Positions 1 to 5,959 of a DNA stretch of 9,938 nt are shown piece by piece; the stretch's first letter is position 1; each line of letters begins with the position of its first letter. The position numbers and the translations under genes were made by a program. Under the pieces are notes generated by a model. That model saw nothing but the letters and a program-made list of their open reading frames with translations, did not search any database and was not told the DNA's origin. The stretch comes from Lachnospiraceae bacterium UBA7480. GTDB lineage: Bacteria; Bacillota; Clostridia; Lachnospirales; Lachnospiraceae. The stretch covers positions 10,427 through 20,364 of the forward strand of contig DLOQ01000018.1 in the NCBI GenBank assembly GCA_002479655.1, read 5' to 3'.

Positions 1-2
1 TC

Positions 3-46
3 AATCCCCTGTCACCGGTTAAAAGTGTCGGGGGATTTTTATTTTT
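3..46 (+). terminator. Rho-independent terminator of an upstream off-window gene
   Basis: AATCCCC (3-9) pairs with GGGGATT (31-37). The stem continues through a T-G wobble, a G-C pair, one T-T mismatch and CAC/GTG (13-15 with 25-27), leaving a 9-nt loop. The 3' arm runs into TTTTTATTTTT, the expected uridine tract. It ends a plus-strand transcript whose gene lies left of the window and separates it from the two-component operon. Confidence 0.85.
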
Positions 47-114
47 CTGAAAGAGTCAAGAAATAGCATAAATAGTAATTACCTTATATAGTTTTGCGAA
101 ATAAGAGGATGGAA

Positions 115-145
115 AATTTTCGCTCGGTAATTTGAATTTTCGCCC
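115..145 (+). repeat. 20-bp-spaced direct repeat overlapping the -35 (candidate operator)
   Basis: AATTTTCGCTC (115-125) recurs as AATTTTCGCCC (135-145), 10 of 11 bases identical, with starts 20 bp apart (about two helical turns). The second copy overlaps the predicted -35 element. Direct repeats on one DNA face are typical sites for dimers of OmpR-family regulators, so autoregulation by the gene downstream is a reasonable inference. A second 20-bp-spaced pair, ATTGGACG, sits at 159-166 and 179-186. Confidence 0.4.
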
Positions 146-160
146 AAAATAAATTATAAT
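132..160 (+). promoter_or_regulatory. Sigma-A-type promoter of the two-component operon
   Basis: TTGAAT (132-137) and a perfect TATAAT (155-160) are separated by 17 bp, the optimal spacing. This predicts a start near 167 and an untranslated leader of about 80 nt before the ATG at 249. The -35 element lies in the second copy of a direct repeat (115-125 and 135-145), so regulation at this site is plausible. No promoter activity can be shown from sequence alone. Confidence 0.65.
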
Positions 161-248
161 TGGACGAAAAAGAATGGCATTGGACGGGGAGACATTATGA
201 TATTACATTGTCATTTTAGTCCGAATATAACGGGGAGGTAATAATATA

Positions 249-935
249 ATGAAGCGCATTTTCTTTGTGGAGGATGATCTGAGCCTGATTAACGGGCTTT
301 CTTTTGCTGTGAAAAAACAGGGATATGAGATAGATATAGCGCGTACAAGCCAAGAGGCGGAAACATTATGGATAAATGGAAAATATGAGCTGGTAATTCT
401 GGATGTATCGCTCCCTGACGGCTCCGGATTCGATATTTGCAAAAGGATTCGCCAGACTTCAAAGGTTCCGATTATATTCCTGACCGCCGCAGATGAAGAA
501 ACAGACATTATCATGGGGCTGGACATTGGAGCGGATGACTATATCACAAAGCCCTTCAAGCTGGCGGTGTTCCTGTCAAGGATTAATGCCCTGCTTCGCA
601 GGAGCGATAATTTCAACCAGCCGGACACGGAACTGAGTTCCAATGGTATCACCCTGCAAAGATTGAAAGGGGAAGGGTATAAAAAGGGGGAGCCGCTTAA
701 CCTGACTTCAAATGAATACAAGCTGCTTTGCCTGTTCATGGAAAATCCGGGTGTAGTGCTTTCCCAGGAGCAGATTCTGGGAAGTCTGTGGGATTGTGAC
801 GGGAATTATATTGATAATAAGGCGCTTACTGTTTATATCCGCAGGCTTCGTATGAAGATTGAGGATAATCCGGGGGAACCGCAGAAGATTGTGACCGTCC
901 GGGGGATGGGCTATAAATGGAATACGGACAAATGA
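249..935 (+). CDS. OmpR/VanR-family two-component response regulator
   Basis: A 228-aa cytoplasmic transcription factor, full length for the family. Residues 1-115 form the receiver domain: acidic pocket E8-D9-D10, phospho-acceptor D52 in the LDVSLPDG motif, switch T79, and conserved K101 in the ITKPF motif. Residues about 130-228 form the winged-helix DNA-binding domain, with the LTSNEYKLL start, the ALTVYIRRLRMKIE recognition helix region and the VRGMGYKW C-terminal hairpin. GGGGAGG (234-240) precedes the ATG at good distance. The histidine kinase starts 8 bp after its stop, so the two form one operon and almost certainly a cognate pair. Targets probably include the ABC transporter downstream, whose upstream region carries 11-bp-phased boxes. 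The family is clear; the signal and exact name (VanR, BceR and similar) cannot be assigned from sequence. Confidence 0.95.
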   Translation: MKRIFFVEDDLSLINGLSFAVKKQGYEIDIARTSQEAETLWINGKYELVILDVSLPDGSGFDICKRIRQTSKVPIIFLTAADEETDIIMGLDIGADDYITKPFKLAVFLSRINALLRRSDNFNQPDTELSSNGITLQRLKGEGYKKGEPLNLTSNEYKLLCLFMENPGVVLSQEQILGSLWDCDGNYIDNKALTVYIRRLRMKIEDNPGEPQKIVTVRGMGYKWNTDK

Positions 936-943
936 GGTGGGGA

Positions 944-1987
944 ATGAAAATATTAGCGAACCGAAAAGTAAAGTTATTGTTTATACAAATATTGCTGTGT
1001 ATATCGGTATTTTTTGCGGTTTCTCTGGCACTTGTAATTCTAAAACCGGAGCAGCAGGCTCTTTATACACTGTTCTGCGTTCCCGGTATGGGGATTGCGG
1101 TGCTTGTGTTCTGTTACAGATATTTTCAGGAAGAGAATAAAATCATGGAAGATGCCGTTGCACAGATCAGAGAATATATTTCCGGTGACCGGAATGCCAG
1201 AATAGAGTGTGACGATGAGGGGGAATTATACAGGCTGTTCCATGAAGTAAATTCTCTGGCGGCTATTTTGAATGCGCAGGCAGAAAATGAAGGAAAATCA
1301 AGAAAATTCCTGCAGAACACCATATCGGATATATCCCATCAGTTAAAAACGCCGCTTGCAGCTCTTAATATCTATAATGGCATCATACAGTCAGGCGTTG
1401 AAACGGATGATTTGCCAACAGTCAGGGAATTTTCCGGTCTGTCGGAGCAGGAGTTTGACCGGATAGAAACATTAGTGCAGAATCTTTTGAAGATTGCGAA
1501 ATTTGATGCCGGAACGATTGTGATAGAGAAAAATCAGGAAAATATTTCGGAAATGATGGCAGATGTGAAAAAGCAGTTTTCATTCCGAACCGGGCAAGAG
1601 GGAAAGGAAATTGTCCTGTCGGGCAATGATGCCCTCTCTCTTTTTTGTGACCGGAGCTGGATCATGGAAGCGGTCAGCAATATAGTAAAAAATGCCCTTG
1701 ACCATACAGAAAAAGGAGACAATGTATGGGTTGAATGGGGGAAGTCAGCATCTATTATACAGATAACAATAAAAGATAACGGGAAAGGCATTCATCAGGA
1801 AGATCTGCATCATATTTTTAAGAGGTTTTACCGCAGCAGGTATTCCAAAGATACGCAGGGCATAGGTCTTGGACTGCCGCTTGCAAAATTAGTGGTTGAA
1901 GCTCATGGCGGTACGATTGAAGTTGACAGCCAGATAGGTGTTGGGACAACCTTTGTTATTACTTTTTTAATTACAACAAAATTGTAG
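944..1987 (+). CDS. Intramembrane-sensing histidine kinase
   Basis: A 347-aa sensor kinase partnered with the preceding regulator. Two membrane helices lie at about residues 11-33 and 39-61, joined by a loop of only some 6-9 residues, so there is no extracellular sensor domain; such kinases usually sense through the membrane or through a partner transporter. A linker or HAMP-like region follows. The H box SDISHQLKTPLAAL has the phospho-accepting histidine at 132, then come N box NIVKNALDHT, G1 box DNGKGI (278-283) and G2 box GIGLGL (306-311). All catalytic motifs are intact. I chose the ATG at 944 because GAGGTGGGG (934-942) gives a GAGG core with a 6-nt gap. In-frame ATGs at 917 and 932 (the latter overlapping the regulator's stop) lack a ribosome site. 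The last codon, TAG, is part of the first TTGTAG box. Confidence 0.93.
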   Translation: MKILANRKVKLLFIQILLCISVFFAVSLALVILKPEQQALYTLFCVPGMGIAVLVFCYRYFQEENKIMEDAVAQIREYISGDRNARIECDDEGELYRLFHEVNSLAAILNAQAENEGKSRKFLQNTISDISHQLKTPLAALNIYNGIIQSGVETDDLPTVREFSGLSEQEFDRIETLVQNLLKIAKFDAGTIVIEKNQENISEMMADVKKQFSFRTGQEGKEIVLSGNDALSLFCDRSWIMEAVSNIVKNALDHTEKGDNVWVEWGKSASIIQITIKDNGKGIHQEDLHHIFKRFYRSRYSKDTQGIGLGLPLAKLVVEAHGGTIEVDSQIGVGTTFVITFLITTKL

Positions 1988-2026
1988 CCTGATTGTAGTC
2001 TTGCTGTAGTATTCGTGTGCTATTCT
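1982..2026 (+). promoter_or_regulatory. Three 11-bp-phased TTGTAG boxes with a -10 element ahead of the ABC operon
   Basis: TTGTAG (1982-1987), TTGTAG (1993-1998) and CTGTAG (2004-2009) start exactly 11 bp apart, one helical turn each. A TATTCT -10 element follows at 2021-2026, while the expected -35 position (1998-2003, GTCTTG) is poor. A weak -35 replaced by phased direct repeats is the usual layout of a promoter activated by an OmpR-family regulator. The natural candidate is the regulator encoded just upstream. The first box includes the stop codon of the kinase gene. Regulation is inferred. Confidence 0.55.
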
Positions 2027-2040
2027 TTCAGAGTGTGAAA

Positions 2041-2100
2041 AGACGAAAAGTTTTTCTAAGGCGTCAAAATACACCGCCTAAGATAAACTATGTCTCGTCT
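2041..2100 (+). other. Nested stem-loop in the 5' leader of the ABC operon
   Basis: An outer stem AGACGA (2041-2046) / TCGTCT (2095-2100) encloses an inner hairpin TCTAAGGCG (2055-2063) / CGCCTAAGA (2075-2083) with one A-A mismatch and an 11-nt loop. It lies between the predicted transcription start (about 2033) and the ATPase ribosome site (2118-2125). It has no uridine tract, so it is not a simple terminator. A role in leader regulation or mRNA stability is possible but unproven. Confidence 0.35.
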
Positions 2101-2133
2101 GAACAAAATGATTGAGAAAGAGGTGTCTTCACA

Positions 2134-2817
2134 ATGAACTTATTGGAAGTCAACAAAATCTGTAAGACATACGGCAGCGGTGAGGCTGCCGTGCATGCGT
2201 TAAAGAATGTCAGTTTTTCCGTTCCGAAGGGAGAGTATGTAGCAATCGTCGGGGAATCCGGTTCCGGTAAGAGTACACTGCTTAACATGATAGGCGCACT
2301 TGATATGCCTACATCTGGCAAGGTGCTGATTGATGGCAAGGATACTTTTTCCATGAAAGAAAGGAATCTCACAATTTTTCGCCGGAGGAATATTGGCTTT
2401 ATCTTTCAGGCGTTTAATCTGATTCCTGAATTGACAGTGGAGCAGAATATTATCTTCCCGACACTGCTTGACTATCAGAAGCCGGATCAGAAATATCTGG
2501 AGGAGCTACTTGGTGTACTGAATTTAAAGGAACGCCGTAATCATCTGCCCAGCCAGTTATCCGGCGGACAGCAGCAGAGAGTGGCGATCGGGCGTGCGCT
2601 TATCACACGTCCGGCTCTGATCCTTGCGGATGAACCTACAGGGAATCTGGACTCACAAAACAGCAGTGAGGTCATAGCGTTGTTAAAACAGGCATCAAAG
2701 AAATATGAGCAGACTATCATTATGATCACCCATAACCGCAGTATCGCACAGACCGCTGACAGGGTACTGCAGGTGTCAGACGGTGTGCTGACTGATCTGG
2801 GGAGGTGCGGTGAATGA
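2134..2817 (+). CDS. ABC transporter ATP-binding protein (MacB/LolD/BceA-type)
   Basis: A 227-aa cytoplasmic ATPase that powers the FtsX-type permease encoded next. All motifs are intact: Walker [10 protein letters not shown] (40-48), Q-loop Q92 in [13 protein letters not shown], signature LSGGQQQR (142-149), Walker B LILADE (162-167), D-loop GNLDS and switch H200. The [12 protein letters not shown] and DEPTGNLDS stretches are characteristic of the MacB/LolD/BceA subfamily, which handles peptides, lipoproteins or envelope-active antibiotics rather than small solutes. AAGAGGTG (2118-2125) precedes the ATG. Its stop overlaps the permease start (ATGA), implying translational coupling. It lies 146 bp after the kinase gene, behind phased boxes, and so is probably controlled by the adjacent two-component system. 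The substrate is unknown. Confidence 0.95.
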   Translation: MNLLEVNKICKTYGSGEAAVHALKNVSFSVPKGEYVAIVGESGSGKSTLLNMIGALDMPTSGKVLIDGKDTFSMKERNLTIFRRRNIGFIFQAFNLIPELTVEQNIIFPTLLDYQKPDQKYLEELLGVLNLKERRNHLPSQLSGGQQQRVAIGRALITRPALILADEPTGNLDSQNSSEVIALLKQASKKYEQTIIMITHNRSIAQTADRVLQVSDGVLTDLGRCGE

Positions 2818-5138
2818 AAAGTTATCTTAGTCTTATTCCGATTTCTGCAAAAGTAAGGAAACGGCAGAATCGTATGATTATACTATGTATCATCATTTCA
2901 GTGTTTCTGGTTACAACGATTTTCAGTGTAGCAGATATGTCGGTTCGGGCAGAAAATTCCTATATGCAGGACAGGCATGGAAGCTGGCATATCCAATTGG
3001 ATCATATTTCCCCTGACATTGCGGAAGAAATAAGTCAGCGCTTCGATGTTACTGCCGTTGGTTGGTCGGAAGCTTTTAACATTGATATAGACTATCCATA
3101 CTATATCAATGAAAGAAGCGCTGCCTTGTATGGAGCTGATGAAACATATATGTCCTTGCTTGCACATTGTATTGAGGAAGGGAGATATCCCCAGAGTGAC
3201 GATGAAGTAGTGCTTAGTTCCAATGCGAAACTTGCTTTGAATGTATCGCTTGGAGATAGAGTGACTTTATACACTCCTGATGGTAACGTTGATTTTACCG
3301 TGTCTGGTTTTGGTTCAGATGATAAAAAATATTTTAGCGGGCAGACTTTTTTGGTTGCAGTATATATGACACAACCGGCTTTTACTGCAGTTATGGAAAG
3401 AAACGGTATCGCAACAAGTCCGACCTGTTATGTACAGTTTCAAAGCGCAGCAAAAGCTTCTAAAGCAATGCCCGAAATTCAGGAGCAATATGATTTGCCG
3501 AAGGAGAGTATTCACGAAAATACTGCCGTTATGGGTATTGCAGGGAAAAGTCGTAACAAATCAATAAGTGGTTTTTACGAAACGGCGGCTATTCTGTTCG
3601 TTTTAGTGCTCTTAGCCGGGGTACTGATGATATCCGGCAGCATGAACAGTAATGTGACCCAGCGGACTAAATTCTTTGGCATGATGCGCTGTATTGGTGC
3701 AAGCCGTCAGCAGATTATACGTTTTGTGTGGCTGGAAGCGCTTAATTGGTGCAAAACGGCAGTTCCGGCCGGCTTGATTTTAGGAACAGCAATCAGTTGG
3801 GGCGTTTGTGCACTGTTACGTTATGGTATTGGTTGTGAATTTGCTGAAATGCCGGTATTTGCGCTTAGTCCCATCGGACTTATTTGTGGTGCGGTAGTTG
3901 GAATTGTAACCGTTTTGTTAGCGGCACAATCACCCGCCAATCGTGCTGCTAAAGTTTCACCGATGGCTGCAGTTTCTTCTAATGATGCCACTTCCATACA
4001 GCGAACCTCAAAGCTGCGGTTGGGGAAGGTTGAGCAGACATTGGGAATTCATCATGCGATATCATCCGGGAAAAACTGGCTTCTGATGACTGCAAGTTTT
4101 TCCCTCAGCATTATTCTATTTTTATGCTTTTCAGTGGGATTGGATTTTGCATATGAATTGGTGCCATCTTTGCGGACATGGAATCCGGATGTTACGCTCA
4201 ACGGTTTTGCCAATGCACTTGTGCTGGATCAGAAAGTATTTAATGAAATCGGTGCAATTTCAGGAGTAGAGCATATTTACGGAACCTCATACATGGGTGA
4301 TATTTCTGTGGTTTCTTCGAGAGAGGGGGTTGATCATGTTAATCTGGTATCTTACAGTGATTTTTTACTGGATTGTTCAGCGGAAAGCGTGGTTGAGGGG
4401 GATATAACGGCAATCTATGGAAGCACGGAACAGGTTATGACAGTCTATAATAAGGATAATCCGTTAAAAGCCGGGGATACTGTCTGGATTGCAGGAAAAG
4501 AGGTCAAAATCACATGTGTCGTATCCAGTGGTATATGGCCCGGTGAATATACCATAATTTGTTCTCAGGAAACCTTTGAGCGGCTGACAGGGGAAGAAAA
4601 TTACAGCCTGATCGGCATACAGTTAGACGACAATGCTGATGATATGACGGTACAACAAATTAGCACTCTTATTGGGAATGACATAATTTTTGATGATATG
4701 CGCGAAGATAATCAGAGCGATGCCGCTACGTATTTGGCGGCACAGGTTGTTTTATACAGTTTTTTGGGAATTATTGCTATGATTACAATATTTAACATCA
4801 TCAACAGTATTTCGATGAGTGTGACTGCAAGAATAAAACAGTATGGAGCCATGCGGGCTGTTGGTATGGATAGCGGACAGCTTACACGAATGATTGCCGC
4901 GGAAGCCTTTACTTATGCTATTTCCGGTCTTGTGGTCGGATGCGGGATTGGACTCTTTCTTAGCCGCTTCATGCATATCAAGCTGCTTACAAGATTTTTT
5001 GGAACTGCATGGCGGGTGCCATTAAAATTACTTTGCATTATTGTTGTATTTGATATAGTTTCCGCTGTTGCTGCGGTTTATGTTCCCTCGAAACGTATTC
5101 GGAACATGGCGATCACAGAAACGATCAATGAATTATAA
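2814..5138 (+). CDS. FtsX-family ABC transporter permease, tandem two-module type
   Basis: A 774-aa membrane protein partnered with the ATPase, whose last bases it overlaps; GGGGAGG (2799-2805) is its ribosome site. Predicted helices fall at about residues 21-41, 256-278, 316-336, 350-372, 421-443, 640-665, 697-717 and 738-757. Two extracellular domains lie at about 45-250 and 445-635. The protein is an internal duplication: each half is a helix, a large outside domain and three helices, and the motifs [14 protein letters not shown] (290-303) and [14 protein letters not shown] (679-692) correspond. This is the 8-helix LolC/MacB-like double module, not the 10-helix BceB plan. Such transporters move or extract substrates from the membrane outer face (peptides, lipids, antibiotics). 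With the linked kinase lacking a sensor domain, it may also act as the sensor; that is inference. Confidence 0.93.
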   Translation: MKSYLSLIPISAKVRKRQNRMIILCIIISVFLVTTIFSVADMSVRAENSYMQDRHGSWHIQLDHISPDIAEEISQRFDVTAVGWSEAFNIDIDYPYYINERSAALYGADETYMSLLAHCIEEGRYPQSDDEVVLSSNAKLALNVSLGDRVTLYTPDGNVDFTVSGFGSDDKKYFSGQTFLVAVYMTQPAFTAVMERNGIATSPTCYVQFQSAAKASKAMPEIQEQYDLPKESIHENTAVMGIAGKSRNKSISGFYETAAILFVLVLLAGVLMISGSMNSNVTQRTKFFGMMRCIGASRQQIIRFVWLEALNWCKTAVPAGLILGTAISWGVCALLRYGIGCEFAEMPVFALSPIGLICGAVVGIVTVLLAAQSPANRAAKVSPMAAVSSNDATSIQRTSKLRLGKVEQTLGIHHAISSGKNWLLMTASFSLSIILFLCFSVGLDFAYELVPSLRTWNPDVTLNGFANALVLDQKVFNEIGAISGVEHIYGTSYMGDISVVSSREGVDHVNLVSYSDFLLDCSAESVVEGDITAIYGSTEQVMTVYNKDNPLKAGDTVWIAGKEVKITCVVSSGIWPGEYTIICSQETFERLTGEENYSLIGIQLDDNADDMTVQQISTLIGNDIIFDDMREDNQSDAATYLAAQVVLYSFLGIIAMITIFNIINSISMSVTARIKQYGAMRAVGMDSGQLTRMIAAEAFTYAISGLVVGCGIGLFLSRFMHIKLLTRFFGTAWRVPLKLLCIIVVFDIVSAVAAVYVPSKRIRNMAITETINEL

Positions 5139-5152
5139 ACAATGTTTAAATG

Positions 5153-5186
5153 TCGCTTTAAAATGTGAAACACATTTTAAAAGCGA
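5153..5186. repeat. 15-bp near-perfect inverted repeat after the permease gene
   Basis: The left arm (5153-5167) and right arm (5171-5186) pair over 15 bp with a single bulged A (5182) and a tight AAA loop. The core is TTTAAAATGTG / CACATTTTAAA capped by CGC/GCG. It starts 15 bp after the permease stop. Neither strand shows a T tract next to it, so it is not a standard intrinsic terminator. It may protect the mRNA 3' end or act as a protein site. Confidence 0.6.
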
Positions 5187-5214
5187 GAACTTCGTTATAT
5201 GTGCGAAAAATTAC

Positions 5215-5242
5215 TTGATTTTCAAAGTAGTGATGTTATAAT
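5215..5242 (+). promoter_or_regulatory. Candidate upstream promoter P1 of the type III TA locus
   Basis: TTGATT (5215-5220) and TATAAT (5237-5242) are separated by 16 bp, with an extended -10 (TGT directly before TATAAT). The predicted start is near 5249, about 95 nt before the second candidate promoter. It is the better match to consensus of the two and would place the GTTC boxes inside the transcript. Confidence 0.55.
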
Positions 5243-5279
5243 GATAAAAATAGTCTCACATATGGGGTAAATACGCCTG

Positions 5280-5323
5280 ATGTTCACAGAATGTTCATTT
5301 TTTGTTCGTTGCATGTTCGACTA
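5280..5323 (+). repeat. Four GTTC boxes in exact 11-bp phase (candidate operator array)
   Basis: Four 11-bp units start at 5280 (ATGTTCACAGA), 5291 (ATGTTCATTTT), 5302 (TTGTTCGTTGC) and 5313 (ATGTTCGACTA), sharing (A/T)TGTTC at constant phase. The third and fourth overlap the -35 of promoter P2. Arrays of four hexamers spaced 11 bp are known for PhoP/PhoB-type OmpR-family regulators, so this may be a response-regulator site. The specific regulator cannot be named. Confidence 0.5.
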
Positions 5324-5337
5324 AACTCGGTTATATT
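5309..5337 (+). promoter_or_regulatory. Candidate promoter P2 directly before the antitoxin RNA
   Basis: TTGCAT (5309-5314) and TATATT (5332-5337) are separated by 17 bp, predicting a start near 5344, immediately ahead of the first hairpin of the RNA. The -35 lies within the phased GTTC array, so a bound regulator could activate or block it. Confidence 0.5.
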
Positions 5338-5377
5338 ATAAGTAAGGAATCTTGTAGGTTCCTTCATCACAAAATGA

Positions 5378-5479
5378 GTCCTGTGACTGTTCTGACAGGA
5401 CGGTAAAATAAAAGTGACAGAGCGATGAGTTGAGTGACGGTTCTGACTCAACGGTAAAATAAAAGTGACCGAGTGATGA
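5378..5479 (+). repeat. Two 51-nt tandem repeats with compensatory changes
   Basis: Unit 1 (5378-5428) and unit 2 (5429-5479) are identical at 42 of 51 positions. Each has a 7-bp stem, GTCCTGT/ACAGGAC in unit 1 and GTTGAGT/ACTCAAC in unit 2, with a 10-nt loop GAC(T/G)GTTCTG. Then come a shared A-rich linker GGTAAAATAAAA and GTGAC(A/C)GAG. Loop CTGT (5387-5390) pairs with ACAG (5417-5420) in unit 1, and CGGT (5438-5441) with ACCG (5468-5471) in unit 2. Eight of nine differences are thus four compensated pairs (unit positions 3-22, 4-21, 5-20 and 11-42). The ninth is C5423 versus T5474. Confidence 0.9.
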
Positions 5480-5486
5480 AAAATAA

Positions 5487-5513
5487 TGGGAGAGCAGAAG
5501 CTCTCCCACTTTT
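5487..5513 (+). terminator. Leaky intrinsic terminator between antitoxin RNA and toxin gene
   Basis: TGGGAGAGC (5487-5495) pairs perfectly with GCTCTCCCA (5500-5508) around an AGAA tetraloop, followed by CTTTTACT. The short T tract suggests partial read-through. In type III systems such a terminator makes antitoxin RNA more abundant than toxin mRNA. The toxin ribosome site begins only four bases after the T run. Confidence 0.8.
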
Positions 5514-5527
5514 ACTAAGGAGATGTT

Positions 5528-5959
5528 ATGTGTTCTAAAGAAGACTCTTTCGATTATCAGGTATTGAACTTAACAAATAGTTTTTATTCTGATTATCCAG
5601 ACCCTCCATATAAAGAAATCGTACGAAAGAATAGTAGACCATATAATTGCTTATTAATACAGTCGCATTATGACTATTTCATTTGTATTCCATATAGAAG
5701 CCATATTAACCATAAATATGCTTTTAAATTTAAGAAAAGTATTCGATCTAAAAAAACAAATTCAGGATTGGATTACAGTAAAATAGTAATAATCAAAAAA
5801 AGTGAATATATAGGGACTACAAATGCTATTGTAGATAAAGACGAATTTAATGAAACACGAGACAATATAGAACACATAAAAAATGATGCCCAACAGTATA
5901 TTGATGATTATGTGAATTACTTATCGGGAAAATCCAAAAAATATCACCCGATGAACTGA
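5528..5959 (+). CDS. Type III toxin-antitoxin system toxin, CptN/TenpN-like endoribonuclease (probably C-terminally truncated)
   Basis: A 143-aa basic cytoplasmic protein. By resemblance to the ToxN/CptN/TenpN/AbiQ fold family it would be a sequence-specific endoribonuclease that cuts cellular mRNA and its own antitoxin RNA. Recognisable blocks are RPYNCLLI (37-44), YFICIPYRSHINHKYAF (50-66), SGLDYSKIVII (79-89), and a helical tail with NIEHIKNDAQQYIDDYVNYL (113-132). No signal peptide or membrane helix. AAGGAG (5517-5522) sits 5 nt before the ATG. It directly follows the tandem RNA repeats and terminator, the decisive context. From residue about 136 (KSKKYHPMN, then stop) the sequence meets a phosphotransferase fragment in another frame, and family members as I remember them continue further. 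The end is therefore likely a deletion scar, and activity may be reduced or lost. The subfamily (CptN or TenpN) is from memory of the motifs, not a search. Confidence 0.78.
   Translation: MCSKEDSFDYQVLNLTNSFYSDYPDPPYKEIVRKNSRPYNCLLIQSHYDYFICIPYRSHINHKYAFKFKKSIRSKKTNSGLDYSKIVIIKKSEYIGTTNAIVDKDEFNETRDNIEHIKNDAQQYIDDYVNYLSGKSKKYHPMN

Larger units (their letters stand above)
5344..5516 (+). ncRNA. Type III antitoxin RNA (CptI/TenpI-like), tandem pseudoknot repeats
   Basis: Predicted RNA antitoxin that would bind and silence the toxin encoded directly downstream. It opens with a hairpin AAGGAA (5344-5349) / TTCCTT (5359-5364), continues with two 51-nt repeats (5378-5428 and 5429-5479), and ends in a 9-bp terminator-like hairpin (5487-5508) followed by TTTT. 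The order promoter, tandem RNA repeats, leaky terminator, toxin gene is the defining layout of type III toxin-antitoxin loci. In that family the toxin cuts the precursor into pseudoknot units that inhibit it. Each repeat here can form a pseudoknot supported by covariation. The exact ends are inferred from promoter and terminator positions. Confidence 0.75.

Noticed and set aside
917..943. Earlier starts for the histidine kinase at 917 or 932
   Set aside because: Neither has a ribosome site, and 917 lies within the regulator gene. GAGGTGGGG at 934-942 fits the ATG at 944.
2898..4976. Minus-strand open frames inside the permease gene
   Set aside because: They have no ribosome sites or recognisable domains and lie opposite a clearly coding, full-length FtsX-type permease.
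5153..5186. Intrinsic terminator of the transporter operon
   Set aside because: The stem is strong but there is no T tract on either strand, so I list it only as an inverted repeat.
5378..5479. CRISPR array or riboswitch reading of the tandem repeats
   Set aside because: There are only two contiguous units with no unique spacers, and the differences are compensatory within each unit, which a CRISPR repeat would not show. Paired pseudoknots before a terminator can suggest a riboswitch, but the encoded toxin-like protein fits a type III antitoxin RNA far better, and I recognise no ligand-binding core.
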